Positions 1 to 9,588 of a DNA stretch of 64,000 nt are shown here, piece by piece (positions within the stretch are counted from its first letter, which is position 1; each line of letters opens with the position of its first letter). The position numbers and the translations under genes are program-made. The notes beneath the pieces were generated by a model. The model was not told the DNA's origin and did no database searches. It was given only the letters and a program-made list of their open reading frames with translations. The stretch spans positions 496,001 to 560,000 of the forward strand of contig NZ_RBEE01000023.1 of the NCBI RefSeq assembly GCF_003725795.1. The letters run 5' to 3'. The DNA is from Pedobacter jejuensis (lineage in GTDB: Bacteria > Bacteroidota > Bacteroidia > Sphingobacteriales > Sphingobacteriaceae).

Positions 1-370
1 CAACATCTTTACCTCCAAACGAAAAGAAAACCAAATCGCCTTCTTTTAAATTATCAATACTTTTACGCTTCACTACATTCGCTTGTTCACGAGAAATCCT
101 AGGTAAGGTTACTCCGTAGATTTCCTTTTCTAGCATTAAAGCAAACCCCGAACAATCGATACCACTTTTATCCATTCCACCGAAACGATATTTAACGCCT
201 GTCCAATCGGTTATGAATCTATAAAGTTGTTTATTCTTCAAATTCGACATTGCATCAGCCGCTTTTGCAGCCTTTGTATCACTTTTAACAGTATATTTCC
301 TGGAACCACAAGCGGTTAAGATAATTGAGAGTATTAAAACTAGCCAAAAAGAATATTTAGTTTTTATCAT
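1..370 (-). CDS. NlpC/P60-family cell wall peptidase lipoprotein (partial)
   Basis: Reading leftwards from an ATG at 370, the first 123 residues are visible and the gene runs off the left edge. The start MIKTKYSFWLVLILSI followed by LTACGS is a lipoprotein signal with lipobox Cys. Further on the segment around KYRFGGMDKSGIDCSGFAL carries the catalytic-Cys motif DCSGF of NlpC/P60 endopeptidases, and the last visible residues GDLVFFSFG fit the following strand of that fold. Family members cut peptide stems of peptidoglycan (Spr/MepS-like). The His and third catalytic residue lie outside the window. It was found by reading the sequence directly, since the partial frame has no stop here. Confidence 0.85.
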   Translation of the reverse strand, partial: MIKTKYSFWLVLILSIILTACGSRKYTVKSDTKAAKAADAMSNLKNKQLYRFITDWTGVKYRFGGMDKSGIDCSGFALMLEKEIYGVTLPRISREQANVVKRKSIDNLKEGDLVFFSFGGKDV

Positions 371-481
371 ACATTTAATTTTGCCACACATTCAAAGATT
401 TATTTGCTTAGTTTATCTGATTAAAAAAGTAGAAGGCAAAATAATTTTGTGTTTCCTTTGCAGATTTGAACTGCAGCTAAT

Positions 482-3094
482 CTAATTTTTTATCAACCTT
501 TGTATCTCATCCAACTTAAGCAAAGCCTCAACAGGTGTTAAGGCATTAACATCTAAGTTATTCAAATTATCACGAATTTTTACCAAAACAGGATCGTCAA
601 TAGCAAACATTTGTAATTGATAAGCCTGATTCTGAACCTTTTTGATGCTATCTTTAATGCTCTGCCCTTCTGTTCTATCAATTTCTAATTTCTTCAAAAT
701 CTCGTTGGCTCTTCCGATTAATTTAGGTGGCATACCAGCCATTTTTGCTACATGGATACCAAAACTATGTTCGCTTCCTCCTGGAACTAACTTTCGCAGG
801 AAGATAACTTTGTTGGTCATTTCCTTTACAGAAACATTAAAATTCTTAATCCTAGGCATCGTATTAGCCAATTCGTTAAGCTCGTGGTAATGCGTTGCAA
901 ACAACGTTTTCGGACGAGAAGTTGGGTGTTGATGCAGAAATTCTGCAATTGCCCATGCAATTGAAATACCATCGTAGGTACTCGTTCCGCGGCCAATTTC
1001 ATCCAACAGAATCAAACTGTCATCAGAAATGTTATTTAAAATACTCGCCGTTTCGTTCATTTCTACCATGAATGTACTTTCTCCAGATGAAATATTATCT
1101 GAAGCACCTACACGTGTAAATATCTTATCAACCAAACCTACTTCTGCAGCTTTTGCCGGAACGAAACAACCCATTTGCGCCATTAAGACAATCAATGCAG
1201 TTTGTCGTAAGATTGCAGATTTACCCGCCATGTTAGGTCCGGTTATCATTATAATTTGCTGCGAATCGGTATCAAGATAAACATCGTTCGTTATGTATTC
1301 CTGCCCAACCGGCAACTGCTTTTCTATAACCGGGTGGCGACCGCCTTTAATGTCTAAAACCTTCGTTGTCGACATTTCAGGTTTTACGTAATGGTTTTTT
1401 TCTGCTAATTGAGCAAAGCATAGTAAACAATCAAGTTGAGCAATCAAGAACGAATCAAGCTGAATTGGTTTTATATAACTTGCTGTTTCGTACATTAATT
1501 CATTGTACAATCTAATCTCAATCGCTTGAATTTTTTCTTCAGCACCTAAAATTTGCTCTTCATATTCCTTAAGTTCTGGGGTGATGTATCGCTCGGCATT
1601 CACCAAAGTCTGCTTACGAATCCAACCTTCAGGAACCTTGTCTTTATGAGTGTGTGTTACTTCTAGATAATAGCCAAAGACATTATTAAATGATATTTTT
1701 AACGAAGGAATTCCAGTTGCCTCGGCTTCACGTTTCTGAATTTGCACCAAATAATCTTTACCACCAAAAGCAATTTTACGTAATCTATCTAAATCTTCAT
1801 CAATGCCATCGTTAATTACATTTCCTTTAATCAAAAGTGCAGGTGGTTCGGGTTGAAGTTCTTTTTCAATTCTTTCTCTAATGGCTAAACATGGATTTAG
1901 CTGGTCTGCAATTTTAATAAGGAATTGATTTTTAGATTTTGCTGCCAGGTTTTTAACTGCTTCGATGTGAATTAATGCTCGTTTTAAAGCAACCAATTCC
2001 CTCGGACCAACACGCTGCAAACCAACCTTAGAAATCAATCTTTCAATATCGCCGATTTGCTTTATATGAACTAAAAATTCCTGTGTTATTTCAATATTCT
2101 TTACGAAAAAATCAACCATCCCCAAGCGTTCTTCTATGGGCTTTAACTCTTTCAGTGGCATAATAATCCACTTTTGAAGCAAACGGGCACCCATCGGGGT
2201 ACAGGTATGATCTAAAATATCAAAGAGGGTTACAGCATTATCATTGGCAGAATTTACAAGCTCAAGGTTTCTAATGGTAAACCTATCCAACCACATATAT
2301 CGGTCTTCCTCAATTCGGCTAATCGAAGTAATGTGCTGTAAATTCCGATGCTCCGTTTCACCTAAATAGTGTAAGATAACTCCGGCAGCAATTATTCCAC
2401 TTTGTAAACGCTCTACCCCAAAACCTTTTAACGATGCAACCTCAAAATGCTTGGTTAAAGTTTCCTGAGCATAATCGGTTGTATAAGGCCACTCATCCAA
2501 TCCAAAAGTGTAAAATCTATCACCAAAACTTTCGGTAAATATTTGCCTTTTCGATTTTTGAAAGATAACCTCAGTTGGTTTAAAGCCTTGCAAAAGCTTA
2601 TCAATGTAATCGCTATTTCCTTGGGCAATCATAAATTCCCCGGTAGAAATATCCAGAAATGAAACACCAATTTGTGTCTTATCAAAAAATACAGAAGCCA
2701 GGTAATTGTTTGATTTCTGATTTAGAATATTATCACCGTAAGCTACGCCAGGCGTAACCAATTCAGTAACACCACGTTTAACAATACTTTTGGTTAGTTT
2801 CGGGTCTTCCAGTTGGTCGCAAATTGCAACCCTTTGGCCTGCCCTTACTAGTTTCGAAAGATAATTATCTAAAGAATGATGCGGAAAACCTGCCAGTTCT
2901 AGCGCTCCGCCGTTTGGTCCGGTACCACGACGAGTGAGCACAATACCCAAAATCTGAGCCGTTTTTATGGCATCTTCGCCAAAAGTTTCGTAAAAATCTC
3001 CAACCCTAAAAAGTAAAAGTGCACCAGGATACTTCGCTTTAATTGCGTTGTATTGTTGCATTAACGGGGTTTCTTTGTTTGTATCTTTAGCCAA
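482..3094 (-). CDS. mutS: DNA mismatch repair protein MutS
   Basis: An 870-aa protein of normal MutS length. The N-terminal mismatch-recognition motif is RVGDFYETF (Phe-Tyr-Glu, about residues 30-38). The connector, lever and clamp regions follow, and the C-terminal ABC ATPase has Walker A GPNMAGKS near residue 619 and Walker B/signature [14 protein letters not shown] near 695. MutS binds mismatches and small loops as a dimer and recruits MutL. The start [15 protein letters not shown] is followed directly by the mismatch-binding domain, so the N-terminus is complete. Nothing is truncated. The downstream NlpC gene lies 111 bp away on the same strand and may be read separately. Confidence 0.98.
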   Translation of the reverse strand: MAKDTNKETPLMQQYNAIKAKYPGALLLFRVGDFYETFGEDAIKTAQILGIVLTRRGTGPNGGALELAGFPHHSLDNYLSKLVRAGQRVAICDQLEDPKLTKSIVKRGVTELVTPGVAYGDNILNQKSNNYLASVFFDKTQIGVSFLDISTGEFMIAQGNSDYIDKLLQGFKPTEVIFQKSKRQIFTESFGDRFYTFGLDEWPYTTDYAQETLTKHFEVASLKGFGVERLQSGIIAAGVILHYLGETEHRNLQHITSISRIEEDRYMWLDRFTIRNLELVNSANDNAVTLFDILDHTCTPMGARLLQKWIIMPLKELKPIEERLGMVDFFVKNIEITQEFLVHIKQIGDIERLISKVGLQRVGPRELVALKRALIHIEAVKNLAAKSKNQFLIKIADQLNPCLAIRERIEKELQPEPPALLIKGNVINDGIDEDLDRLRKIAFGGKDYLVQIQKREAEATGIPSLKISFNNVFGYYLEVTHTHKDKVPEGWIRKQTLVNAERYITPELKEYEEQILGAEEKIQAIEIRLYNELMYETASYIKPIQLDSFLIAQLDCLLCFAQLAEKNHYVKPEMSTTKVLDIKGGRHPVIEKQLPVGQEYITNDVYLDTDSQQIIMITGPNMAGKSAILRQTALIVLMAQMGCFVPAKAAEVGLVDKIFTRVGASDNISSGESTFMVEMNETASILNNISDDSLILLDEIGRGTSTYDGISIAWAIAEFLHQHPTSRPKTLFATHYHELNELANTMPRIKNFNVSVKEMTNKVIFLRKLVPGGSEHSFGIHVAKMAGMPPKLIGRANEILKKLEIDRTEGQSIKDSIKKVQNQAYQLQMFAIDDPVLVKIRDNLNNLDVNALTPVEALLKLDEIQRLIKN

Positions 3095-3463
3095 AACTGA
3101 AATTAATTTGCAAAAGCTATAAAGATAACATGATTCATCGTTCTATGGTTGTTTTGTTGAAAATTTGAAAGATTGTTATTAATTGGTTAATTAGGGATTG
3201 GAATATCTAATTATTATTTAAAAAATGAGCGGTTTGGCACTCTTCGGATGCTGCAGCCCTGCTATCCACTTTACTTCGTTACACTCGGTGCTCGTTCCTA
3301 TCATGTTTAATAAACAAAGTCTGTTTAGCATGAAGACATAGGAAATTTGTATTCCCCTCTCTTAGAGGTGTATCCGCAGGAATTGATGTTAATTTATAGT
3401 ATTTTTAAAACGTTTCTTCATCTTGGCTGTTTCATTATTATAATTTAACCTAATATTATAACT
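3095..3463. other. Intergenic region with a repeat-like block
   Basis: There is no gene between divergent mutS and the hibernation factor. The stretch 3229-3310 is clearly less AT-rich than its surroundings and contains atgctgcagccctgctatcc followed by tcgttacactcggtgctcg. It reads like a dispersed intergenic repeat rather than a promoter or RNA, but there is no second copy in this window, so the repeat nature is inferred. The rest is AT-rich leader and promoter sequence for the two flanking genes. Confidence 0.4.
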
Positions 3464-3778
3464 ATGACGATTCACTTAAATACCGACAAAAATTTAACGA
3501 TACATCAAGAATACGAAGATAAAATCCAAACTCAAATTACAGATGCTTTAAGCAGATTTAGTGATTTAATTACACGTGTCGATGTGCATTTATCGGATGA
3601 AAACGGCAGCAAGGATGGTTTGGAAGACAAACGTTGTTTAATAGAAGCAAAAATTACAGGTAAAGAGCCTATTGCTGTTACAAATTTTGGAAATAACTAT
3701 GATTTGGCAATTGCAGGGTCGTTATCCAAAATGAAAAGCGCACTTGAAAAAATTGCTGGAAAAATGAAAAGTCACTAA
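3464..3778 (+). CDS. Ribosome hibernation promoting factor (HPF/YfiA/RaiA family)
   Basis: A 104-aa protein whose length matches the short HPF/RaiA forms. It has the beta-alpha-beta-beta-beta-alpha layout of the family: MTIHLNTDKNLTI, then a helix EYEDKIQTQITDALSRFSDLI, then VDVHLSDENG, CLIEAKITGKEPIAV, and a basic C-terminal helix KMKSALEKIAGKMKSH. These proteins bind the decoding centre of the 30S subunit and inactivate or dimerise ribosomes in stationary phase. The long-form C-terminal dimerisation domain is absent. A strong hairpin terminator follows directly after the stop, so this is a single-gene transcript. Confidence 0.85.
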   Translation: MTIHLNTDKNLTIHQEYEDKIQTQITDALSRFSDLITRVDVHLSDENGSKDGLEDKRCLIEAKITGKEPIAVTNFGNNYDLAIAGSLSKMKSALEKIAGKMKSH

Positions 3779-3781
3779 TAT

Positions 3782-3818
3782 AAAAATGCAATCCTGAAAA
3801 AATCAGGATTGCATTTTT
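3782..3818. terminator. Bidirectional intrinsic terminator
   Basis: The hairpin GCAATCCTGA / TCAGGATTGC has an A-rich 4-nt loop, with an A-run on the left and a T-run on the right. It sits between the convergent HPF gene and the fic gene and can serve both. Confidence 0.85.
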
Positions 3819-3820
3819 AA

Positions 3821-4597
3821 TTAAAAAGCTTTCGGCAACATCAACAAAAAAGGTAAAGCTTTATTATAATCAAGTTCTTCATACTCCAAACCCAAGGCCC
3901 TTAAATTTTTATAATACATAAAATGATTTTCATAATACGCTTTTTCTGATTGTAAATACCAAGACTTTTCGCCTAATTTTTGAGCCAAAAACCACTTTTC
4001 AATTAATCTGCCCATCCTACCATTACCATCGTTAAAAGGATGTATTTTAACAAATACCAAGTGAATCATAGATGCAAAAAAGAAAACTTCTTTAATATTT
4101 AATTCTAAGGAAAGTATAATGGCTAAATCTTTATAAAACTTATCCATTTCTTCATGAAGTTTATAAGGAGAAATTGCAAAATATTCTATACGTCCATCAG
4201 GTGTTGAAACATACATATTGCTATTTCTAAACTTACCCTGATAATTTTTGGCAACAATATGCTTAGTTAATAATTGATGAGCAGTCGAAAGATTTTCTTG
4301 ATCTAAAAAATTATTCCTAACGAAATCATGAGCAGCGTACAAATCATCAATTTTCTTTGTGTAGTCAGGTAAAAATTCAATTCCAAACTTTTTATGTTTG
4401 ATATAAGAATCCAATTCAATGTCTTCTCCTTCTATTTTGCTTGAATAAACCGAAGAAACTGAGGTGTAAAAACTAAATTCTTTTGTAGAAATTTCCGCGT
4501 CCTGCAAATTATCGAACTTTGTTTGCAAATCATCATCAACTTGCAAGCAATATTCTTCAAGTAATTCTACAGGTATAATTTTCAGTTCATCAAGCAT
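3821..4597 (-). CDS. Fic family protein (predicted AMPylase/NMP transferase)
   Basis: A 258-aa Fic-domain protein. The catalytic loop is KIHPFNDGNGRMGRL at about residues 183-197, a full match to HPFx(D/E)GNGRxxR, so it is expected to be active. An N-terminal SSKIEGE (about residue 50) fits the class II inhibitory helix (S/T)xxxE(G/N), whose Glu blocks ATP gamma-phosphate binding in cis. The family transfers AMP from ATP to hydroxyl side chains, and the target here is unknown. No antitoxin-like partner lies alongside. The start at 4597 gives the usual N-terminal helix before the inhibitory motif. It is convergent with the HPF gene across a shared terminator. Confidence 0.9.
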   Translation of the reverse strand: MLDELKIIPVELLEEYCLQVDDDLQTKFDNLQDAEISTKEFSFYTSVSSVYSSKIEGEDIELDSYIKHKKFGIEFLPDYTKKIDDLYAAHDFVRNNFLDQENLSTAHQLLTKHIVAKNYQGKFRNSNMYVSTPDGRIEYFAISPYKLHEEMDKFYKDLAIILSLELNIKEVFFFASMIHLVFVKIHPFNDGNGRMGRLIEKWFLAQKLGEKSWYLQSEKAYYENHFMYYKNLRALGLEYEELDYNKALPFLLMLPKAF

Positions 4598-4654
4598 TAT
4601 TGAAAATAGATTTCAGGCTAATTTAACATTAGATTTTGTAAAAAGCTATAACGT

Positions 4655-5380
4655 TTAAAGTTGCCGAATATATTCCAAAAATAGTTGTAATGCCTTAGTC
4701 CTATCCGCAGTAACGTCAAATTGAAGTTTGTGATACAAATAATCCTCTAAATCAAAATTTGGAGATTTGGGTAAATCTTGTAAAACTTCTTTTCTGTGCG
4801 CCAAACCAAATTTCAAAGCTGCATTAAATTCATCTTTAAATTCATGTGAAATTTCTTTATTGGCCACCCAGGCTGCATACATAAAAGGCAGGCCAGTAAA
4901 GTTTTTCCACTCTTCGCCCATATCGTAAACAAAAGCATAGTCATCTTTTTTTCCAAAAGTTCTATCTCCAATTAATACGATTGCATCTGCTTTAGCTAAA
5001 GGTTCAGTCGTAAAATCTACTTCTTGTTTCCAGTAAAACTTTAATAAAACCTTAGCCAGGTTATTTGAAGTTCTGGAATGCGCATCCAGCTTTAAGGTTT
5101 TAATTTCATCTATCGGAACATCGCTAAAAATAAACACAGAATTTACGGCGCCATCGCTGCCAATACAGTAATCAGCAACAATATTTGCGTTTGGCACCAA
5201 AGGGATTGCGGCGACAGGCATTAAGCCCAAATCAACTTCGCCACTAATTACTTTTGCAGCGCAATCAGAAGGAATATCCAGACTTAAATCTATTTTATTG
5301 ATGATTTCTGAATGTTCTAAACCGTAAATAAACGCTTTTGTATTGGTATAGGCAACAGCCGATATTTTAATCTTATTCAA
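4655..5380 (-). CDS. mqnA: Menaquinone biosynthesis protein MqnA (chorismate dehydratase)
   Basis: A 241-aa protein of the MqnA/MqnD periplasmic-binding-protein-like fold. The N-terminus KISAVAYTNTKAFIYGLEH and the segment SGEVDLGLMPVAAIP are typical of MqnA. In the futalosine route MqnA dehydrates chorismate to 3-enolpyruvylbenzoate, and MqnE then joins this to adenosine. mqnE lies two genes upstream on the same strand (6319-7512) with a histidine phosphatase between them, supporting a menaquinone cluster. The ATG at 5380 fits the first beta strand. Confidence 0.9.
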   Translation of the reverse strand: MNKIKISAVAYTNTKAFIYGLEHSEIINKIDLSLDIPSDCAAKVISGEVDLGLMPVAAIPLVPNANIVADYCIGSDGAVNSVFIFSDVPIDEIKTLKLDAHSRTSNNLAKVLLKFYWKQEVDFTTEPLAKADAIVLIGDRTFGKKDDYAFVYDMGEEWKNFTGLPFMYAAWVANKEISHEFKDEFNAALKFGLAHRKEVLQDLPKSPNFDLEDYLYHKLQFDVTADRTKALQLFLEYIRQL

Positions 5381-5464
5381 GGTGATATTGTATTTTTTTT
5401 ATAATGACTATCATCATTGCTTTGAATGAGGGGACATTAACCATTTTTAATTATGTTGTTAAAA

Positions 5465-5492
5465 AGAGATTGCTTCGTGCCTCGCAATGACG
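5465..5492. repeat. REP-like dispersed repeat fragment
   Basis: The string GAGATTGCTTCGTGCCTCGC followed by AATGACG matches, from memory, a short palindromic text (ATTGCGAGGC...GAAGCAATCTC in reverse) that recurs between genes in many bacterial genomes. Only one copy is in this window, so its repeat nature rests on outside knowledge. Confidence 0.45.
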
Positions 5493-5541
5493 TGATGGTT
5501 CGTTATGGTAAATATTTCTTTGAATGTCGAACCATGAAAAA

Positions 5542-6165
5542 TTATTCAATCACTAAACCATCCAGATGAATGGCATTATTAAATTCAAGAACGGTAAACT
5601 TTCCATCTTCAAATCCCAACTTATACAAAACCGTGTTTTGATGTGGAAATTCAGTCATTTCGCTTAGTGGTTTTTCTAGCAGTAGGCAAAGAAAAACACG
5701 CATTGCCCTACCATGCATGCAAAGTAAAACAGTTTTTTCTTCTGGTCTTGTCGATAAAACCTCCATAGGCTGTTTTAAGCGGTCATATACATCCTGTACG
5801 CTTTCGCCACCTTCAAAATGAGCCGAATAATCACCATCTTGCCAGCTTTGTAACATATTACGAAAGGCTTCGCGGGCTTCTTCCGAATTTGGTTTTCCTT
5901 CCCAAATGCCCCAAGCCAACTCATCTAAACCAGAAAGTTTCTCCCATGGTAAGCCAGAATCAATAAATTTTTGAACGGTTTGCCAGGTACGCTTTAAATC
6001 AGATGTATAAATTTTATCGAAAGGAATATCTTTATAAGTTTGATAAAAAGCCTCTGCTTGTGCTCTGCCAGTATCATTTAAATCGGAGTTAATTCCCCTG
6101 CCTTGTACTATTCCTTGCTTATTAAGTTCCGTTTCGCCGTGGCGGATAATATAAATACTCTTCAT
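5542..6165 (-). CDS. Histidine phosphatase family protein (phosphoglycerate mutase-like)
   Basis: I take the ATG at 6165, giving 207 aa starting MKSIYIIRHGETELN. The longer frame to 6237 only adds residues coded by a repetitive attcattca stretch. The RHG motif near residues 8-10 holds the phospho-accepting His, and CMHGRAMRVF about 60 residues from the end holds the second catalytic His. Family members include phosphoglycerate mutases, CobC alpha-ribazole phosphatases and generic phosphatases, and the substrate cannot be told from sequence. Its position between mqnA and mqnE raises the possibility of a step in menaquinone metabolism, but that is context only. Confidence 0.85.
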   Translation of the reverse strand: MKSIYIIRHGETELNKQGIVQGRGINSDLNDTGRAQAEAFYQTYKDIPFDKIYTSDLKRTWQTVQKFIDSGLPWEKLSGLDELAWGIWEGKPNSEEAREAFRNMLQSWQDGDYSAHFEGGESVQDVYDRLKQPMEVLSTRPEEKTVLLCMHGRAMRVFLCLLLEKPLSEMTEFPHQNTVLYKLGFEDGKFTVLEFNNAIHLDGLVIE

Positions 6166-6169
6166 TTTT

Positions 6170-6318
6170 AAAATTATTGAATGATTGATTTTTGAATGAT
6201 TGAATGTCAGTAAGCTCATTGCAAAAAAATCACTCACTCTATTATTTACTCATTTTATCTGAATGATTGAATTCTGGACCGTGAAATATTCACTCATTCA
6301 AAACTCATTCATTCAAAA
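6170..6318. repeat. Low-complexity attcattca/tgaatgattga repeats
   Basis: The gap between mqnE and the phosphatase gene holds many degenerate copies of gaatgattga and its complement (for example near 6178, 6192, 6260, 6292 and 6305). They make inverted pairs that could fold in RNA. No gene is visible. Confidence 0.5.
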
Positions 6319-7512
6319 TTAATTCACGACCGGCAACTTATAATACGCAGGTTTCTTTTCTTCTTCAAAAACAACGTTTTCGAAGTCGGTAACTACATTG
6401 TATAAGGTATCACGTTCTATTGCTTTTCGACCAACTTGTTTAATTAAGTTTACCAACTCGCGGGTACTCATTGCAGGCGTTTGTTCTTCAGCGCCGGCCA
6501 TAGAATAAATCTTCGTAGTATCATCCAAGGTACCATCAATATCATCTACACCGTAATTTAAAGATAATTGAGCTGTTTCGCGACTAATCATTGCCCAATA
6601 AGCTTTTATGTGGTCGAAGTTATCCAGGTAAATACGAGCGATAGCATAATTTCTTAAATCCTCAATAACGGAAGACTCAGGAACATTTCTCATTTGGTTG
6701 TGCTGGTTTCTGAATTTCAGTGGAATAAAAGTTTGGAAACCACCAGTTTTATCTTGCAATTGGCGAAGTTTTTCCATGTGGTCAACACGATGTTCAAACT
6801 TTTCAATATGTCCGTAAAGCATTGTAGCGTTACTTCTCATGCCTAATTTGTGCCATTCTTCATGTATGGCCAACCATTGTTCGCCGGTACATTTATCTTT
6901 GGCAATTTGTTCACGAATTTCTGGATGAAAAATTTCTGCACCACCACCCGGCATTGATTGCAAACCCGCCTCTTTCATTAATTTCATACCGGTTGCATAA
7001 TCAATTTTCGCCTTTTTGAATATATAATGGTATTCTACCGGCGTTAAAGCTTTAACATGCAAATCTGGTCGATGGGTTCTTATTGCAGTAAATAAAGCTG
7101 AATAAAAAGCTACATCATATTGCGGCAAAACGCCACCAACAATATGCACTTCGGTAACTGGTTCATCATCGTACTTTTTAACAATATCAAGCATTTGCTC
7201 CATCGTTAAAGCCCATCCTTCTTCTTTCTGTTTTATCAAGCGAGAATACGAACAAAATTTGCAATCGTAAACACAAAGATTTGTAGGTTCTAAATGGAAA
7301 TTGCGATTGAAATAGGTTTTATCGCCATGTTTTTCCTCGCGGATGAAATTTGCTAAAACACCCAAATACCCTAATTCGGCATGTTCGTATAAGTGAACAC
7401 CTTCATCAAAAGTAATTCGTTCTTTATTAAGTACTTTATGTGCGATATTTTGTAGCTCAGTTGATACTGAAGTATCAGCTAATATTTTTTCAACTTGCTC
7501 AGTTGTGTTCAT
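6319..7512 (-). CDS. mqnE: Aminofutalosine synthase MqnE (radical SAM)
   Basis: Starting at the ATG at 7512 (MNTTEQVEKIL) the protein has 397 aa; the extra 17 residues of the longer frame look like untranslated leader. The radical SAM cluster motif CVYDCKFC places three Cys at residues 80, 84 and 87. MqnE uses SAM and 3-enolpyruvylbenzoate to make 6-amino-6-deoxyfutalosine, the second step of the futalosine menaquinone route. The motif LHVKALTPVEYHYIF and GGGAEIFHPEIRE fit the MqnC/MqnE/CofH group. mqnA lies downstream on the same strand. The other pathway genes (mqnB, mqnC, mqnD) are not in this window. Confidence 0.93.
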   Translation of the reverse strand: MNTTEQVEKILADTSVSTELQNIAHKVLNKERITFDEGVHLYEHAELGYLGVLANFIREEKHGDKTYFNRNFHLEPTNLCVYDCKFCSYSRLIKQKEEGWALTMEQMLDIVKKYDDEPVTEVHIVGGVLPQYDVAFYSALFTAIRTHRPDLHVKALTPVEYHYIFKKAKIDYATGMKLMKEAGLQSMPGGGAEIFHPEIREQIAKDKCTGEQWLAIHEEWHKLGMRSNATMLYGHIEKFEHRVDHMEKLRQLQDKTGGFQTFIPLKFRNQHNQMRNVPESSVIEDLRNYAIARIYLDNFDHIKAYWAMISRETAQLSLNYGVDDIDGTLDDTTKIYSMAGAEEQTPAMSTRELVNLIKQVGRKAIERDTLYNVVTDFENVVFEEEKKPAYYKLPVVN

Positions 7513-7579
7513 TCCTGAATTATTTTGAACAAAAATACAATATTGAGGCGATTTGAAAATCATTTTCTTGTAACAAACG

Positions 7580-7690
7580 AATAGTTCAGTAGCTTATTAG
7601 TTCATTAGTCATTGGTTCAATAGTTCATTGGTTCAATAAGTTCATTAGCCATTGGTTTATTAGTCAATAAGTTCATTGGTCATTTGGGTT
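7580..7690. repeat. Tandem-like ttcattggttcaata repeats
   Basis: Several imperfect units of ttcattagtcattggttcaa type follow one another upstream of mqnE. They are simple, AT-rich and show no coding frame. Confidence 0.55.
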
Positions 7691-7739
7691 AAGCGCCATA
7701 GCCAATGATACAAATGAACTACTGAAGAAATAAACGAAA

Positions 7740-7768
7740 AAAAGCACCTCTTTTCAGAAGTGCTCTTT
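7740..7768 (-). terminator. Intrinsic terminator of the lipocalin-like gene
   Basis: The hairpin AGCACcTC / GAaGTGCT is followed on the minus strand by a T-run (complement of the a-run at about 7737-7743). It lies 27 bp beyond the stop of the gene at 7795-8289. Confidence 0.75.
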
Positions 7769-7794
7769 GCAATGTATTTCATAGGTAAATGAAA

Positions 7795-8289
7795 TTATTT
7801 AGCAGCGGGTACAAACGTTAAAATGATATTTGCGGTTTTACCACCAAATTCTATTGGCGATTTCATTACCATTTGTGTGCTGGAAAGCTCAGTTAAAACT
7901 AAACGGTAACCTTCAGTTACATTTTTAGCTTTGTCGCCTTCAAATATTTTTTTGAATTGGAAAGTTTCTTCTTTCGGTGCAGCCGACCAAAAGATAGTCT
8001 GCATTACTGAACCACAAGAACTTGATGCTGGTAAAGTGTATGAGCCATTTCCGCTATTTGTTAAACTCCAGGTACTTCCTTCAAAGCATTTGTAAGATTT
8101 TTCACCAAATAAACCTTGTACAGCTCCATCTGGCAAACCATCTAAAGCCACATTACTAACTACCCATTCGCGGACAACTGTTCCTCTGCTACCTGTTACG
8201 CCTGCAGTAACCCTTTTTGCCGTATTACAGCTTTGTAACATTACTAAAGTAGAACATGCTATCGCGATAGCTATAAATAATCTTTTCAT
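7795..8289 (-). CDS. Lipocalin-like lipoprotein
   Basis: A 164-aa exported protein. The first 21 residues MKRLFIAIAIACSTLVMLQSC form a lipoprotein signal with lipobox LQSC. The mature part has WVVSNVALDGL, a short C...C spacing (YKCFEGSTWSLTNSGNGSYTL, then SSCGS) and alternating beta strands ending in IILTFVPA. This resembles small Bacteroidota lipocalin-family lipoproteins, in which the strands make an eight-stranded barrel for small hydrophobic ligands. No ligand can be named. The gene is divergent from the PLP enzyme at 8411 and ends at its own hairpin terminator. Confidence 0.7.
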   Translation of the reverse strand: MKRLFIAIAIACSTLVMLQSCNTAKRVTAGVTGSRGTVVREWVVSNVALDGLPDGAVQGLFGEKSYKCFEGSTWSLTNSGNGSYTLPASSSCGSVMQTIFWSAAPKEETFQFKKIFEGDKAKNVTEGYRLVLTELSSTQMVMKSPIEFGGKTANIILTFVPAAK

Positions 8290-8410
8290 TTTGTTTAATT
8301 TAATTTTCGTGATTGTGATTACATAAATCTTGCCAAAACAAATATGAACCTTAAATTAGCGCCAAATTATTAAATTGCGTTGCAATTATTTTGCCTTAAA
8401 TCCTATCATC

Positions 8411-9526
8411 ATGAAACCCGAAACCCTTGCTATTCACGCTTCTAATCTTGTAAAAAATACCACTGGTGATGTAACTCCACCGATAAATTTATCGACAACT
8501 TTTTTTCGTGATGAAAATGGTGGTTATCCGGGTGGGCACATGTATAGTCGTGTGAGCAACCCAAACCGATCTGCTTTAGAAAACACTGTAGCTAAATTGG
8601 AGTATGGAGAAGATGCTGCAGCTTTTGCATCGGGCAATAATTGTGGTATGAGTTTGTTTCAGGCGTTAAAACCTGGTAGTCACATTATTGCGCCTGATGA
8701 TATGTATTGGGGCATTAAAAAGCAATTGCTAACCATTTTTAACGAGACTTTAGAATTCGATTTTATCGACCAAACGGATTTAAATCTGATAGAAAAGAGC
8801 ATAAAACCCAACACCCAGTTAATATGGATTGAAACCCCATCTAACCCACTATTAAAGATTACAGATATTGAAGAAATAGCCAAAATTGCAAAAGCGCATC
8901 ATATTACTTTGGCTTGCGATAGCACTTTTGCCTCTCCTATTTTGCAAAATCCAATTTTGCTAGGTGCAGATATTGTAATGCATAGCAGCACAAAATATCT
9001 TGGTGGCCACAGCGATGTATTGGGTGGAATTTTAGTCACCGCTAAAAAGGATGAACTTTGGGAGAAAATCAAAAACATACAACAAACAGGTGGTGCCGTT
9101 CCATCGCCTTTTGATTGCTTTTTATTGTGCAGAAGCATCAAAACATTGGCTTACCGCATGAAAGGTCATTGCGAAAACGGGAAAAAAGTTGCTCAGTTTT
9201 TGGTTAATCATCCAAATGTAGAGGCAGTTTTCTTCCCTGGATTGGCAACACACCCTCAACATGAGATTGCCAAAAAGCAAATGAAAGATTTTGGCGGAAT
9301 GATGTCGTTCTTAGTTAAAGGAGATGTGGATGCAACAAGTAAGGTGGTAAACAGCGTTAAATTATTTGCACAAGCCACAAGTTTAGGCGGTGTAGAAAGC
9401 TTAATTGAACACCGCTATTCTGTTGAAGGACCAGACAGTAAAACCCCAAAAAATTTACTTAGAATTTCTATTGGTTTGGAGCATGTAGATGATATTATTG
9501 CCGATTTAGAGCAAGCATTAGGATAA
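8411..9526 (+). CDS. Trans-sulfuration family PLP enzyme (cystathionine gamma-synthase/lyase-like)
   Basis: I choose the ATG at 8411 (MKPETLAIHASNLV, 371 aa), because the 12 extra upstream residues do not fit the family. It is a complete Cys/Met metabolism PLP enzyme: YSRVSNPNRSALENTVAKLE, substrate/PLP segment ASGNNCGMSLF, ACDSTFASPI with the cofactor Asp, and the PLP Lys in HSSTKYLGGHSD at residue 195. Family members make or cleave cystathionine or eliminate from methionine or homoserine derivatives, and the sequence alone does not separate these. The metY-metX-hom operon lies 3 kb further on the same strand, so a role in Met/Cys conversion is likely. Confidence 0.85.
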   Translation: MKPETLAIHASNLVKNTTGDVTPPINLSTTFFRDENGGYPGGHMYSRVSNPNRSALENTVAKLEYGEDAAAFASGNNCGMSLFQALKPGSHIIAPDDMYWGIKKQLLTIFNETLEFDFIDQTDLNLIEKSIKPNTQLIWIETPSNPLLKITDIEEIAKIAKAHHITLACDSTFASPILQNPILLGADIVMHSSTKYLGGHSDVLGGILVTAKKDELWEKIKNIQQTGGAVPSPFDCFLLCRSIKTLAYRMKGHCENGKKVAQFLVNHPNVEAVFFPGLATHPQHEIAKKQMKDFGGMMSFLVKGDVDATSKVVNSVKLFAQATSLGGVESLIEHRYSVEGPDSKTPKNLLRISIGLEHVDDIIADLEQALG

Positions 9527-9588
9527 CTTCTATACTACTTCTCCAAGTCTTGAGGTATTAAAAGCTTTAGTCAAAAACAGTTTTCCGT

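Noticed and set aside
642..1280. Plus-strand ORFs opposite mutS
   Set aside because: They are antisense frames of a clear mutS gene and show no own motifs.
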